A stretch of 64,000 nucleotides of DNA from Desulfobacula toluolica Tol2 (lineage in GTDB: Bacteria; Desulfobacterota; Desulfobacteria; Desulfobacterales; Desulfobacteraceae): the NCBI RefSeq assembly GCF_000307105.1, contig NC_018645.1:159001-223000 (forward strand). The letters are read 5' to 3'. Of the stretch, positions 24,950 through 34,756 are shown piece by piece (the first letter of the stretch is position 1; every line of letters starts with the position of its first letter). Under the pieces are notes generated by a model. That model did no database searches and was not told the origin of the DNA. It saw nothing but the letters and a program-made list of their open reading frames with translations. A program made the translations under genes and the position numbers.

Positions 24950-26797
24950 ATGTTTAAGAATATGAAAATAGGCGCAAAGATAGCGTCAGGATTTACTCTC
25001 ATCACTATTTTGTGTGTTATGATGGGCATTATCGGTTGTGTGACTGTTAATAAAATTATTCATCAGATAGAAATTATAAAAATGGTCGAGGGACTTAAAG
25101 AAATTGGCGTCATAGCGGAACTGCAAAAGGTTAATTATTTTAATCATAAAGACGAAAAAAGTTTCAAGAATTTTGAAAAGGCTTTTCAGGATATTAAAAC
25201 CAATACGATGGACGTGCTGAAAATTGTGGATGACAGTAATACTCAAGACGCATTGAGAAATGTGCTTGAGCGCCAGAAGGCTTATGCTGGTGCAGGATAT
25301 AAAATGAATGATCTGGTACTCAAGATGAACAGTTCAAGTGATAAAATGCGTAATGCCGGTCGGGCTGTCGAGAGCTGTCTTAAAACAATGGAAGAAGCCA
25401 ATGAGCCCATGACGGCCTTTTTAAACGCCAGGCGCCAGGAAAAGAATGTAATTATTTACGGGGACAAATTCTTGCATAAAGGTGAAAAGACATACTTCCA
25501 GAAATATCAGGATGAAATGGTAAAAATAAATAACTGGCCAGGTACTGATGACCGGCTGAAAAGCCTGACATCAGAATATGAAGTTGCCGTTTTGCAACAA
25601 TTTAGCGAACAAAAACAGCTGGATAAAATCATTAATGAGATATCCCTTATTGGTCTGGGTGGGCTGAAGTCTATCGAGATTTCTCAGGATAAGTTTAAAG
25701 AGGTCGTTCTTGCAGGCCAGAATGCGGGCATAATGCTGATTGTTGTTGTTCTGGGGATATGCGTTTTAATGACAATTGTATTCGCTTTTTTCATTACACG
25801 CGGCATTACCAAACCGCTTAATAGTGTTATCGAAGGTTTGAGCGAGAGCTCCGAACAGGTTAATGCCGCCTCCGGTCAGGTTTCATCCGGCAGTCAATCC
25901 CTGGCTAATGGTGCTTCCGAGCAGGCAGCAAGTATTGAAGAGATATCATCATCCATTGAAGAAATGGCCTCCATGACCAAACAGAATGCGGATAATACGG
26001 GCCATGCGGACAGGATCATGAAAGAAACAGAACTGGAGCTTAACAAGGCCAATGATTTCATGTCTGAGTTGATCACATTCATGAAAGATATTTCCAATGC
26101 AAGCGATGAAACCCAGAAAGTCGTTAAAACAATAGATGAAATCGCATTCCAGACCAATTTATTAGCATTAAATGCGGCAGTAGAAGCAGCCCGCGCAGGC
26201 GAGGCAGGGGCAGGTTTTGCAGTAGTCGCGGAAGAGGTCAGGAATTTGGCACTCCGCTCTGCCGACGCAGCCAAGGATACGGCTATATTAATAGATGGGA
26301 CTGTAAAAAAGATTAAAGGTGGATCAGACCTGGTAGAGCGAACCAATAATGCATTTAGTAATGTTATGGAAAGTGCTTCCAGGATCGGTGAACTTGTTGG
26401 TGGGATTGCCGCGGTCTCCCAGGAACAGAGCCAGGGTATTGGTCAGATCAACACGGCTGTAGCAGAGATGAGCAAGGTAACCCAGAGCAACGCCGCAACC
26501 GCAGAAGAGTCTGCATCGGCTTCCGAGGAGATGAGTGCCCAGGCAGAGCAGCAGTTGGTATTTGTAGAAGAACTGGCAGGCCTGGTTGGCGAAAGCGGTA
26601 AAGATTTGGTGGCCACCAGGAGAGTGCAGAGATCAGGCTGGGAGTGGACAGGTAAAAAGACAGGAGTCGGAGTTCAAAAAATTCTTGCAGGCTCTGTGAA
26701 CAGGGCTGCCGGTAAAAATATAGCTGCTCATGGTATAAGAGAAGTCAGGCCTGAAGAGGTCATCCCCATGGAAGAAGTTGCTTTTAAGGACTTTTGA
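24950..26797 (+). CDS. methyl-accepting chemotaxis protein
   Basis: This 615-aa inner-membrane chemoreceptor has TM1 at about 13-35 ([19 protein letters not shown]), a helical periplasmic sensor of about 220 residues resembling a four-helix bundle, and TM2 at about 262-284 ([20 protein letters not shown]). A short HAMP-like linker ([12 protein letters not shown]) follows. The cytoplasmic signalling hairpin contains the conserved tip [19 protein letters not shown]. Methylation-helix Glu/Gln pairs flank it. AAAGGAGG precedes the ATG. Its place between hydrocarbon-catabolic genes suggests taxis toward the aromatic substrate or an electron acceptor, but the ligand is unknown. Confidence 0.88.
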   Translation: MFKNMKIGAKIASGFTLITILCVMMGIIGCVTVNKIIHQIEIIKMVEGLKEIGVIAELQKVNYFNHKDEKSFKNFEKAFQDIKTNTMDVLKIVDDSNTQDALRNVLERQKAYAGAGYKMNDLVLKMNSSSDKMRNAGRAVESCLKTMEEANEPMTAFLNARRQEKNVIIYGDKFLHKGEKTYFQKYQDEMVKINNWPGTDDRLKSLTSEYEVAVLQQFSEQKQLDKIINEISLIGLGGLKSIEISQDKFKEVVLAGQNAGIMLIVVVLGICVLMTIVFAFFITRGITKPLNSVIEGLSESSEQVNAASGQVSSGSQSLANGASEQAASIEEISSSIEEMASMTKQNADNTGHADRIMKETELELNKANDFMSELITFMKDISNASDETQKVVKTIDEIAFQTNLLALNAAVEAARAGEAGAGFAVVAEEVRNLALRSADAAKDTAILIDGTVKKIKGGSDLVERTNNAFSNVMESASRIGELVGGIAAVSQEQSQGIGQINTAVAEMSKVTQSNAATAEESASASEEMSAQAEQQLVFVEELAGLVGESGKDLVATRRVQRSGWEWTGKKTGVGVQKILAGSVNRAAGKNIAAHGIREVRPEEVIPMEEVAFKDF

Positions 26798-26824
26798 TGT
26801 ATATATTCGACTTAGGAACGCGGA

Positions 26825-27010
26825 TTAAATAACTTCCGAAATTTGAATTGCCTCGGGAATAGCAACATAGTCCCATTGCGGTAAATATTTATCACTCGAT
26901 GACCCGGTTTTTAGAACTTGACTTTTAAGTACACCCAAATGACGGGCATCTTGGTAGGCTTTATGATCTATCGGATCAAGTTCTATATATGCCAAGAGTG
27001 CTGATAAAAG
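26825..27010 (-). pseudogene. gene 3' fragment on the minus strand
   Basis: A minus-strand frame open for about 60 codons ends at TAA 26825-26827. It reads LLSALLAYIELDPIDHKAYQ, then DARHLGVLKSQVLK, then LPQWDYVAIPEAIQISEVI. It looks like true coding sequence but begins after an in-frame stop and has no start signal. The family was not recognised. The rest of the 26798-27592 gap is the AT-rich leader of bbsAB copy 2. Confidence 0.35.
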
Positions 27011-27079
27011 GCGATTTTAAAAAAGCAAGATAAAAAAACTGGATCATCGAGTTTGTACACATGCAAAGAACTTCTTCAG

Positions 27080-27592
27080 TAAAATAGATTTACCCCTCAG
27101 TCTAAAATTAAAGTTGGCGTATTCTGTCCGATTTAAGACACCCCATAATAAAAGGCATCTCAGAGAATATTCACTGTTCAGGGAAATACTTCTCGTTGAT
27201 GGGTTGATTGGAATTTGGTGTGTTCCTTTAAATATTCGATTAAAATTCATATTTTTTAAATTTATGATTAATATTCTTATTAAAAATATATAGGGGTTGA
27301 CTTTTTTGATCCGATCGAGTTCGTTTTTTCTTAATGGTTTTTTACATAAAAATCAAGTGGTTGTATTTTTAAAACGGGTTGTATTAAAAAAAATATAGAG
27401 AAAATTTTTGATAAAAATATAAAATATGGTTGACTGAATAAAACATTTATGGTGGAATATTATTCATCATAGTAAAATTTTGAGTATTTTTAATATTAAT
27501 TTTAAGGTTTTTTTCCCAACGCTGAAATCAATCAACCGCATTATAAAATTGAGAAATTGATTTCTGAACAAAACATTTAAGAAGGAGGCCAT
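27080..27592. promoter_or_regulatory. leader region of the main bbs operon
   Basis: This AT-rich, gene-free leader aligns with 20989-21503: diverged with indels (including an extra stretch around 27485-27506) up to 27506, then identical for the last 86 bp before ATG. Shared blocks include TAAAATAGATTT and GTTGACTGAATAAAACATTTATG, which may hold a common promoter or operator. Confidence 0.45.
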
Positions 27593-29195
27593 ATGGCTGA
27601 AAAAAAGAAAACCCAAAAAGAGAAAGAGCCGGATATCACATTTTATCATCCGGATTTGCTTGAGATTCCCGAAAACGGATTGCCGTACCTTAAGGGGTAT
27701 AAATGCAGAAAATGTGGTCAGCTTGATTTTCCCAAATTAACCCCTTGCCCCACCTGCTGGGGAGAGGACTTCGATGTGGTTCCCTTGTCCAGAAAGGGAA
27801 TTTTGTACAGTTTTTCCGACCTTTATATCGGCCAGCCCGGTATGGCAACCCCCTATATTTGCGGCTATATTGATCTGCCGGAAGATATCAGAATTTTTGC
27901 CATGCTGAAAGGAGATGTCAATACCTTTAAATGTGACGAAGAAGTCGAATTGACAACGGGTCCGATAAGGAAGAATGCAGATGGTCTTCCAATTATCAGT
28001 TACATGTTCCAGAAAGTATAGGAGACGCATATGAGATTACAGCGAGATGTATATATAGCCGGAGTAGGTGAGACTGTTTTTGGCAGACATAAAATGGATT
28101 ACGATGAACTGGGACGTATGGCAGCTTTTCAGGCAATCAAATCTTCCAATATTGAAGGACCGGGGATGATTGAGAGTGCCTATGTGGGTAATGCCACTAA
28201 CGGTATCGTTACCGGGCAGACTATTTTTAAAGACATCGGTATCTGCGGAACCGCTCCCATCATCAATGTGGAAAGTGCCTGTTCGGCCGGTGCTATGGCA
28301 GTCCATCTGGCCATAAAAGATGTGGCCTGCGGGCTGACGGAATTATCCATGGGCGTGGGGGCTGAAAATCATACTCTTCACAGAGAAGCGGGTACGGCAT
28401 TCCAGCCGGCAATGAACGATATTGAAGCCGTCCACGGTGGGGTTATGACCGGTAAATATGCCATGCGCGCGACCCGGTATATGCACGAGACCGGTGCCAC
28501 TATTGAAGATCTGGCTTTGATCACCCAGAAAAGCAAGCGGCACGCCAAAAATAATCCTTATGCCCCTTTTGGGGGGGATTACAGTATTGAGGAAATTATT
28601 AATTCAAGAATGGTGGCCTATCCTCTGACGCTTCATCAGTGTTGTGGAATCGTTGATGGTGCAGGTGCTGTCGTGGTCTGTTCCGAGGAAATGATCAAAA
28701 AACTGGGGATTAAAAAACCGGTTAAAGTAAGAGGGTCCGTTGTGACATCCGGTCCGTATCATAACCGGCCAAGGGACATTACCGGTGATGATATCACTGA
28801 AATGACATCTGAAATGCTCTATGAGGAATCCGGAATCGGCCCCAAAGACGTTGATATCCTGGAATTGCATGATGCCTTTACCATTGCTGAGTTGCTTTAT
28901 TATGAATGCATGCAGCTGTGTGACAAAGGGGATGGCCTGAAATTTTTGAGAGACGGTCAGTCAACCTATGGCGGGCAGTGCGTTGTCAGTCCCAGGGGCG
29001 GAATGCTGTCCTATGGTCATCCCATCGGTGCTTCAGGTGCGGCCCAGGTAGCAGCCCAGGTAAAACAACTCAGGGGAGAGTGTCAGGGCTACCAGGTAGA
29101 GCCGATTCCAAAGGTTGCCATGACCCATGTAACCGGCGGCGGTCTTTCTGGTACTGAACATGCGGCCTGTACAATGCATATGCTCACAAGTGATT
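27507..29195 (+). repeat. bbsAB duplication, copy 2
   Basis: These 1,689 bp match 21418-23106 without visible difference, at an offset of 6,089 bp. This copy continues into bbsC and the remaining pathway genes, so it is the operon-linked, probably original, locus. Confidence 0.9.
27593..28021 (+). CDS. bbsA: benzoylsuccinyl-CoA thiolase small subunit, copy 2
   Basis: Its protein is identical to the product of 21504-21932: 142 aa, a zinc ribbon with two CxxC pairs and an OB-fold. This copy heads the full operon bbsA-B-C-D-E-F-G-H. The ribosome site (AAGGAGG) and leader are part of the identical block, so translation rates should be equal. Any difference in expression must come from the diverged DNA upstream of 27507. 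Confidence 0.87.
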   Translation: MAEKKKTQKEKEPDITFYHPDLLEIPENGLPYLKGYKCRKCGQLDFPKLTPCPTCWGEDFDVVPLSRKGILYSFSDLYIGQPGMATPYICGYIDLPEDIRIFAMLKGDVNTFKCDEEVELTTGPIRKNADGLPIISYMFQKV

Positions 29196-29200
29196 GGTAG
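28031..29200 (+). CDS. bbsB: benzoylsuccinyl-CoA thiolase large subunit, copy 2
   Basis: This 389-aa thiolase has nucleophile [14 protein letters not shown] and HVTGGG motifs, with the same sequence as copy 1 apart from a terminal Trp in place of Phe. It lies 9 bp behind bbsA. A 124-bp spacer with a long-range inverted repeat separates it from bbsC. It cleaves benzoylsuccinyl-CoA (or the hydroxylated analogue) into aroyl-CoA and succinyl-CoA, which then feeds the BbsEF CoA transfer. Confidence 0.88.
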   Translation: MRLQRDVYIAGVGETVFGRHKMDYDELGRMAAFQAIKSSNIEGPGMIESAYVGNATNGIVTGQTIFKDIGICGTAPIINVESACSAGAMAVHLAIKDVACGLTELSMGVGAENHTLHREAGTAFQPAMNDIEAVHGGVMTGKYAMRATRYMHETGATIEDLALITQKSKRHAKNNPYAPFGGDYSIEEIINSRMVAYPLTLHQCCGIVDGAGAVVVCSEEMIKKLGIKKPVKVRGSVVTSGPYHNRPRDITGDDITEMTSEMLYEESGIGPKDVDILELHDAFTIAELLYYECMQLCDKGDGLKFLRDGQSTYGGQCVVSPRGGMLSYGHPIGASGAAQVAAQVKQLRGECQGYQVEPIPKVAMTHVTGGGLSGTEHAACTMHMLTSDW

Positions 29201-29233
29201 GATATGGCTCTGGAAATTTTATATAAAAAAGAA

Positions 29234-29305
29234 GGCATCCTTCATTTTCACGGGATCATTTTAAAAAAAAGTGTAAACGATTGTCGGGTATGGATGAAGG
29301 ATGCC
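29234..29305. other. long-range stem between bbsB and bbsC
   Basis: GGCATCCTTCAT (29234-29245) and ATGAAGGATGCC (29294-29305) are an exact 12-bp inverted repeat with a 48-nt loop. The 3' arm ends about 5 bases before the AGGAG of bbsC, so the stem could expose or hide that ribosome site or mark an RNA cleavage point. A weakly initiated 44-codon frame (29204-29338, MALEILYKKEG...) spans it and may couple translation of bbsB and bbsC. Confidence 0.5.
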
Positions 29306-29324
29306 GAAAAAGGAGATTTTAAAA

Positions 29325-30074
29325 ATGGGAACTTTTAAAGACAGAGTTGTTCTGATTGAATCGGTTGGGGATGAAATCGGATATGCAATCGCAGCAATGA
29401 TGGCATCAAAGGGAGCTAAGCTGGTTGTCCTGGACATCAACGGTAAAAATACTTCCGATATGGTATCAAGGCTTAAAGAGATCGGTGTAGAAGTCCATGG
29501 CATAACAGCAGATTCTGCCGACTGTGCCGGTGCAAAAGATGCCATTACCAGTGTCATGGAAAAATATGGAAGGATTGATATCCTGGTCAATAATTCAGAC
29601 CTGATCGTTAAAAACGAGATTGTGAATACCAAGGCCCAAAACTGGTATAACGGCTCAAAAGCCAACATAGATCCGGCGTACTTTATGTGCAGGGAAGTGA
29701 TCCCGGTCATGCGGAAACAAGGGTATGGCCGAATCATAAATATCGGAAGCGTTGAGTATCTGGGCTTGCCCAATACCTCTTTATACAGTGCGGCAAAATC
29801 ATCCATGTTTGGGTTTACCCGGTCGCTGGCACTTGAAACGGCCAAGGATAATATTACGGTTAACTGGGTGGTCAAGGGAACCATACAGTCCTCGGACATG
29901 TCTGAAGAGCAGGTTGAAAAACTTGCAGCCAAAATACCGGTAAAAAGATTAGGGACACCCGATGATGTAGCAGGCGCTGTGTCCTTTTTTGCTGCTGATA
30001 CATCAAAATTTATAACAGGTCAGACATTCTTTGTCTGTGGCGGAAAAAGTCTGTCTTTTTCAATGTCGATTTAA
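29325..30074 (+). CDS. bbsC: SDR-family subunit of hydroxybenzylsuccinyl-CoA dehydrogenase
   Basis: This 249-aa short-chain dehydrogenase-like protein starts at ATG 29325, 9 bases after AGGAG. A start at 29301 is possible but poorly placed. The usual TGxxxGxG cofactor motif is degenerate (LIESVGDEIGYAIA). NNSDLIV replaces the normal NNAG, while YSAAK with Ser in NIGSVEYLG remains. In Thauera, BbsC and BbsD form a heteromeric dehydrogenase in which BbsC is the non-catalytic partner. The decayed dinucleotide site here fits that role. bbsD follows 38 bp downstream. Confidence 0.82.
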   Translation: MGTFKDRVVLIESVGDEIGYAIAAMMASKGAKLVVLDINGKNTSDMVSRLKEIGVEVHGITADSADCAGAKDAITSVMEKYGRIDILVNNSDLIVKNEIVNTKAQNWYNGSKANIDPAYFMCREVIPVMRKQGYGRIINIGSVEYLGLPNTSLYSAAKSSMFGFTRSLALETAKDNITVNWVVKGTIQSSDMSEEQVEKLAAKIPVKRLGTPDDVAGAVSFFAADTSKFITGQTFFVCGGKSLSFSMSI

Positions 30075-30112
30075 CGGTCTGTTATGATTAATTACGATAT
30101 GTGGAGGTAAGA

Positions 30113-30859
30113 ATGGGAATTAAAAATAGAGTTGCAATTATTACAGGTTCCGCCAGTGGTATGGGCAAAGATACAGCATTCATGCTGGCAAAAAACGGTG
30201 CCAGGATAGTCATTAACGATGTTTCCGAAGAAAAAGTGGATCAAACCACCAAGGAAATGCGGGATGCCGGATACGATGCCATTGGAATCGTTGCCGATAT
30301 TTCAAACAAGGCAGCTGTTGAGTCAATGGTGGATGAAACCGTTAAATCATTCGGGTCCATAGATATTCTTGTGAATAATGCAGGCATAGAAAGGGCCGGT
30401 GCCTTGAGAAAACTTTCCGAAGCAGACTGGGATATGACAGTGAATGTATGCCTTAAAGGGCCTTTTCTCTGCAGCCAGGCAGTTCATGGTCATATGGTCG
30501 AACAAAAGCGGGGCCGTATTATCAACATTGCGTCTCGTGCATGGCTTGGCGGTATGGGACAGGCACCTTATTCTTCTGCAAAAGCCGGGGTGGTTGGATT
30601 AACAAGGACACTTGCTCTGGAACTGGGCTCAAAAGGCATTACGTCAAATTGTATTGCACCGGGACTTATTAAAACTCCATTATGGTATGAGCTTCCGGAA
30701 AAGACGCGTAATTTTTTAAAGGGCAAGCAGCCTTCCGGTAATATTGGAGAAGGAAATGATATTGCCAATACCATCCTTTATCTTGCTGATGATGATACCG
30801 GTTATGTGACAGGTCAGGTGTTGTATGTATGTGGTGGAAGAAGCTTGTTTTCCGGGTGA
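30113..30859 (+). CDS. bbsD: 2-(hydroxyaryl-methyl)succinyl-CoA dehydrogenase, catalytic SDR subunit
   Basis: This 248-aa classical short-chain dehydrogenase has an intact NAD site TGSASGMGK (about residues 12-20), NNAG at about 88 and the catalytic Ser (NIASRAWLGG) with YSSAK. The ATG at 30113 lies 6 bases after GGAGG. A GTG at 30101 inside that site is rejected. With BbsC it oxidises the side-chain alcohol of the hydroxybenzylsuccinyl-CoA intermediate to benzoylsuccinyl-CoA with NAD+. Confidence 0.85.
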   Translation: MGIKNRVAIITGSASGMGKDTAFMLAKNGARIVINDVSEEKVDQTTKEMRDAGYDAIGIVADISNKAAVESMVDETVKSFGSIDILVNNAGIERAGALRKLSEADWDMTVNVCLKGPFLCSQAVHGHMVEQKRGRIINIASRAWLGGMGQAPYSSAKAGVVGLTRTLALELGSKGITSNCIAPGLIKTPLWYELPEKTRNFLKGKQPSGNIGEGNDIANTILYLADDDTGYVTGQVLYVCGGRSLFSG

Positions 30860-30956
30860 TCAGTAATGACTTAAGCCTTGAAAAGTTGAGAATACCGGTC
30901 CCAGTATTCAGTTTTTTAAAATGTCATAATCAAATAAAAGAGTAGGAGGTAAAGCA

Positions 30957-32201
30957 ATGGAAAGTGAATTGAAAAATAGATCCCTGTCTGATGTGAAAGT
31001 GCTGGATTTCACAGGAGAGCTGGGGCCCTATGCTTCAAAATTATATGCCGGACTGGGGGCTGAGGTGATTCACCTTGAACCAATAACCGGTGATCCTTTG
31101 CGGAAAAAAGGGCCTTTTTACAAAGGTGAAGAAGACAACATGGAAGCCAGCCTTCAATTCCTCTATTATAATGGCAATAAAAAAAGCCTGGTAGTGGATC
31201 TTCATAGGCCGGAGGGACAGGAAATTTTTTTAAAACTGATCGAGAATATTGATATTTTTATGGAGAGTTGTGTGCCGGGCTATTTGGATAGTCTGGGGCT
31301 TTCTTATGAAAAGCTCAAAAAAATCAATCCAAAACTTGTTCAAACATCCATCACACCTTATGGCTGTGTCGGACCCTATAAGGATTATCCCGGATCAGAT
31401 CTTACCTGCTCTGCAATGGGAGGTTTTTTATATCTTGCCGGTATTGATAATGACAAACCTGTGAGAGCTTGTGACAACCAGGCCTACAGAATGGCTGAAT
31501 CCTATGCGGCAGTCGGCAGTTCAATCGCTTTATTATATGCTAAGAGAACCGGAAAAGGTCAGTTTGTTGATGTGTCTGCCATGGAATCCGTGGGCATGGC
31601 TCTTGAAAATGCAGCACAATACTGGGATCTGGAAGGTTCTATCCGGCGTGGCAGGGGAAAAGAAGCTGGTTCTGCTACTGTTCATCCCTGTAAAGACGGT
31701 CATTTGGCCATTGTTGCCATAATGGGAAAAAACAAGAATATGTGGGATTCGTTTGTCCAGTGGATGAAAGATGAAAATGTGGAAGAACGAGAAGTGTTTG
31801 ATGACCCAAGATGGATTGAACCTGCTTATAGACGATCTGATGAAGGGTATGAAACTTTTTGCAGGATTTTTCATCGGTTTACAATGCAACACGATAAAAT
31901 GACTCTGTATGAAAAAGGACAGGCCAGCCGAGTAGCCATTTCCCCGGTTAGTAATGGAAAGGATCTGCTTGAGAATCCACAGCTGAAGCATAGAAATTTC
32001 TGGCAGACTATTGAACATGAAAATCTTGACGGAGGAGAAGTCACCTTTCCCGGAGCGCCTTATGAATTTGGTGAACTGGACTGGCGTTTTGGTTTTCCAG
32101 CACCACGGTTTGGAGAGCATACCGCTCAAATTTTAGAAAGTCTTAATTATACTGGCGAAGAAATTACTGTTTTTTCAAAGGAGGGAATTATAAATGTCTA
32201 A
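30957..32201 (+). CDS. bbsE: succinyl-CoA:benzylsuccinate CoA-transferase subunit E
   Basis: This 414-aa class III (CaiB/BaiF) CoA-transferase has the N-terminal [28 protein letters not shown] fold element and [16 protein letters not shown]. Paired with bbsF, it activates benzylsuccinate by transfer of CoA from succinyl-CoA, freeing succinate. AGGAGG lies 7 bases before the ATG. It overlaps bbsF by 8 bp, which indicates translational coupling of a stoichiometric heteromer. Confidence 0.88.
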   Translation: MESELKNRSLSDVKVLDFTGELGPYASKLYAGLGAEVIHLEPITGDPLRKKGPFYKGEEDNMEASLQFLYYNGNKKSLVVDLHRPEGQEIFLKLIENIDIFMESCVPGYLDSLGLSYEKLKKINPKLVQTSITPYGCVGPYKDYPGSDLTCSAMGGFLYLAGIDNDKPVRACDNQAYRMAESYAAVGSSIALLYAKRTGKGQFVDVSAMESVGMALENAAQYWDLEGSIRRGRGKEAGSATVHPCKDGHLAIVAIMGKNKNMWDSFVQWMKDENVEEREVFDDPRWIEPAYRRSDEGYETFCRIFHRFTMQHDKMTLYEKGQASRVAISPVSNGKDLLENPQLKHRNFWQTIEHENLDGGEVTFPGAPYEFGELDWRFGFPAPRFGEHTAQILESLNYTGEEITVFSKEGIINV

Positions 32202-33420
32202 TTTTGAAAAAGCATTAGAAGGACTTGTTGTATGCGATTTTTCATGGGTTGGTGCAGGTCCGATTACCACAAACGTATTAGGGCAGTGTGGTGCCGAGAT
32301 TATCAAGATTGAAAGCCTGAAACGACCTGATATTTTGAGAAAAGGCGGACCCTTTAAGGACGGGATTGCAGAAGGCTTTGAGCGAAGCGGTTATTTTGCA
32401 AACAGAAATCCCAACAAAAAGTGCATCTCCCTGAACATGAGACAGGCCAAAGCGCGTGACGTAGCGATTCGCTTGATAGAAAAAAGTGATATCATTATTA
32501 ACAATTTTCGCGTAGGGCAGATGGAAAAATGGAACCTCGGGTGGGAAGATGTTAAAAAAATAAATCCCCGTATTATTTATGTGACAATGAGTTTACAGGG
32601 AATAGACGGACCCCATAAATCCTATATGGGATTCGGGGTTAACCTGAATGCACTTTGCGGATTAACAGCACAGGCTTGTATGCCGGGCAAAAATCCTTTT
32701 GGCACCGGTACCAATTACACGGACCATGTCATGGTTCCGAGCCACACTCTTTTTGGAATAATGGCGGCCTTGCTTCAGCGTGAAAAAACAGGCAAGGGAC
32801 AGACCGTTGAAGTGTCTCAGCTTGAGTCGGCCATTGCCATGAAACCCATTGACAGCATGCTGTATGCGGCAAACAAAGAGATTCTGGGTGGGATGGGATG
32901 CAGTGATCCCGATGCTGCTCCGCATGGTGTGTATGAAACACTCGGGTACAGGAAATGGCTTGCCATTGCCGTATTTACGGATGATGAATGGACAGGATTT
33001 AAAACAGTAATGGGAAATCCTGCCTGGGCCGAAGATGAAAAATTTGCCACTCTGGCAAGCAGAAAAGAAAACGAAGATGAACTGAACAGATATGTTGAAG
33101 AGTGGACAAAAGATAAATATGCGGCAACACTGATGCGGCAATTGCTGGCTCACGGTGTGAGGGCCGGTGTTGTAAATGATGCCAGGGCTGCCATAGAGGA
33201 TGAACATCTTATCGAACGTAATTTCTGGTCATATCTGAATCATTCCGAGGTCGGACGAACGCTTTATAACAGAGCGCCCATAATGTTTTCCGAAACACCA
33301 ATTGAAATGAAAACAGCAGCTCCGCTTCTGGGTGAGCATACTGACGAGGTGTTAACCGGCTTTTTAGGGTATACAAATGAAGAACTTGAACAGCTTAAAG
33401 CCGAGGATGTGCTGACCTGA
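32194..33420 (+). CDS. bbsF: succinyl-CoA:benzylsuccinate CoA-transferase subunit F
   Basis: This 408-aa class III CoA-transferase starts with [27 protein letters not shown], followed by [17 protein letters not shown] and [27 protein letters not shown], the standard family blocks. Its ribosome site (GGAGG) lies inside the end of bbsE. It forms the enzyme together with BbsE. The succinate released here is the likely feed for the fumarate reductase/succinate dehydrogenase genes 10 kb downstream. Confidence 0.88.
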   Translation: MSNFEKALEGLVVCDFSWVGAGPITTNVLGQCGAEIIKIESLKRPDILRKGGPFKDGIAEGFERSGYFANRNPNKKCISLNMRQAKARDVAIRLIEKSDIIINNFRVGQMEKWNLGWEDVKKINPRIIYVTMSLQGIDGPHKSYMGFGVNLNALCGLTAQACMPGKNPFGTGTNYTDHVMVPSHTLFGIMAALLQREKTGKGQTVEVSQLESAIAMKPIDSMLYAANKEILGGMGCSDPDAAPHGVYETLGYRKWLAIAVFTDDEWTGFKTVMGNPAWAEDEKFATLASRKENEDELNRYVEEWTKDKYAATLMRQLLAHGVRAGVVNDARAAIEDEHLIERNFWSYLNHSEVGRTLYNRAPIMFSETPIEMKTAAPLLGEHTDEVLTGFLGYTNEELEQLKAEDVLT

Positions 33421-33481
33421 TAAAAATGAAATAACATTTTTATGATATTTATTTAAACCGTATAAAAAAAAGAGAGTGATG

Positions 33482-34714
33482 ATGGATTTTAGTATATCTG
33501 AAGAATATATGATGTTGAAAGAAGCCATGAGGGAGTTTGTAAAACGTGAACTTCTTCCTTTGGAAAAAACATTGCTTGAACGGGATATGAGTTTGTGGAC
33601 GAAACCTGGGCCCCTTATTCCCAAAGAAGATTCCGAACGTCTGTATGCCGTTAGCAAAGAGTTGGGATTCTGGGGCATTGAAGTCGAAGAAAAATTTGGG
33701 GGCCAGGGTCTTGGCATGCTGGCAAAAACTTTGGTTTCAGAAGAACTGTGCAAAAGTTTTGTGGGATTTTCGCCCCATGGTTTTACGCTTCCCCCGGATG
33801 CACCAAATCTTTATTATCTTGATGCCTGTTGTAAAGGTGATCAGCGGGAAAAGTATTTTATTCCATATTGTAATCGGGAACTTGATTCTGCCATGGCGTG
33901 TACGGAACCGGATGCAGGATCAGATGTGAGCGGGTTAAAAACAACCGCAGTTCGAAAAGGTGACAAATGGATCATAAACGGGACAAAAACTTTTATCAGT
34001 AAATGTGATAAGGACAATGTGTTTTTTATTCTGATTGCAGTGACTGATAAGGAAGCTTCAAGCAAAGGCAAATTTACGGCGTTTTTAATTGACAAAGACA
34101 TGCCAGGCGTACGAATTGGAAAAGAAATTCCTGTTATTGGCGCAATGCCGACATGGGAGCTGATTATTGATGACGTTGAAGTGGGAGATAATGCGATTTT
34201 AGGAGAATTGGGGCAAGCATTTATTCCCCTTCAGAATCGTTTTGGTGTTAGGCGTATTGAAATTTCTTCATGGTGTACGGGAATGGCAGAACGAATTATT
34301 CAAATGATGATTGACCATGCAAATACAAGGGTTACATTTGGCGAGCCCCTTGCTGAACGTCAGACAGTTCAGAATTGGATAGCGGATTCGACCATAGAGC
34401 TTGAGCATGTTCGTCTTAAATTATATTATACTGCCTGGAAGTCTGATCAGGGACATACTGATTTGAGGATAGAAGGATCAAGTATAAAAATAGCGGCAAC
34501 AGAGATGCTTACCAACGTAGTTGACAGAGCAATACAGCTTCATGGTGGTGTAGGCCTTTCAAAGGAATTGGGTCTTGAATATGTGGCACGGATGGTCAGA
34601 CTGTTTAGAATCGTTGAAGGTCCCAGTGAAATTCATAGATGGACAATTGCGAGACAGCTTTTACGGGAGAAGAAACCCTATAATCCATTTATTGTAAGTA
34701 CTGAAGAAAATTAA
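33482..34714 (+). CDS. bbsG: benzylsuccinyl-CoA dehydrogenase
   Basis: This acyl-CoA dehydrogenase of about 410 aa (MDFSISEEYMMLKEAMREFV) uses FAD. Marks include MACTEPDAGSDVSGLKT, WIINGTKTFIS and, at the C-terminus, AIQLHGGVGLSKELGLEYVARMVR then RLFRIVEGPSEIHRW. It oxidises benzylsuccinyl-CoA to phenylitaconyl-CoA and passes electrons to ETF, encoded 1 kb further down. Adjacent starts (GTG 33476, ATG 33479, ATG 33482) share a weak AGAGAG site; I prefer 33482. Confidence 0.88.
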   Translation: MDFSISEEYMMLKEAMREFVKRELLPLEKTLLERDMSLWTKPGPLIPKEDSERLYAVSKELGFWGIEVEEKFGGQGLGMLAKTLVSEELCKSFVGFSPHGFTLPPDAPNLYYLDACCKGDQREKYFIPYCNRELDSAMACTEPDAGSDVSGLKTTAVRKGDKWIINGTKTFISKCDKDNVFFILIAVTDKEASSKGKFTAFLIDKDMPGVRIGKEIPVIGAMPTWELIIDDVEVGDNAILGELGQAFIPLQNRFGVRRIEISSWCTGMAERIIQMMIDHANTRVTFGEPLAERQTVQNWIADSTIELEHVRLKLYYTAWKSDQGHTDLRIEGSSIKIAATEMLTNVVDRAIQLHGGVGLSKELGLEYVARMVRLFRIVEGPSEIHRWTIARQLLREKKPYNPFIVSTEEN

Positions 34715-34756
34715 TAAAAATTACCGGTACTACCGGAGCTGAAAGGAGTTGTCATA

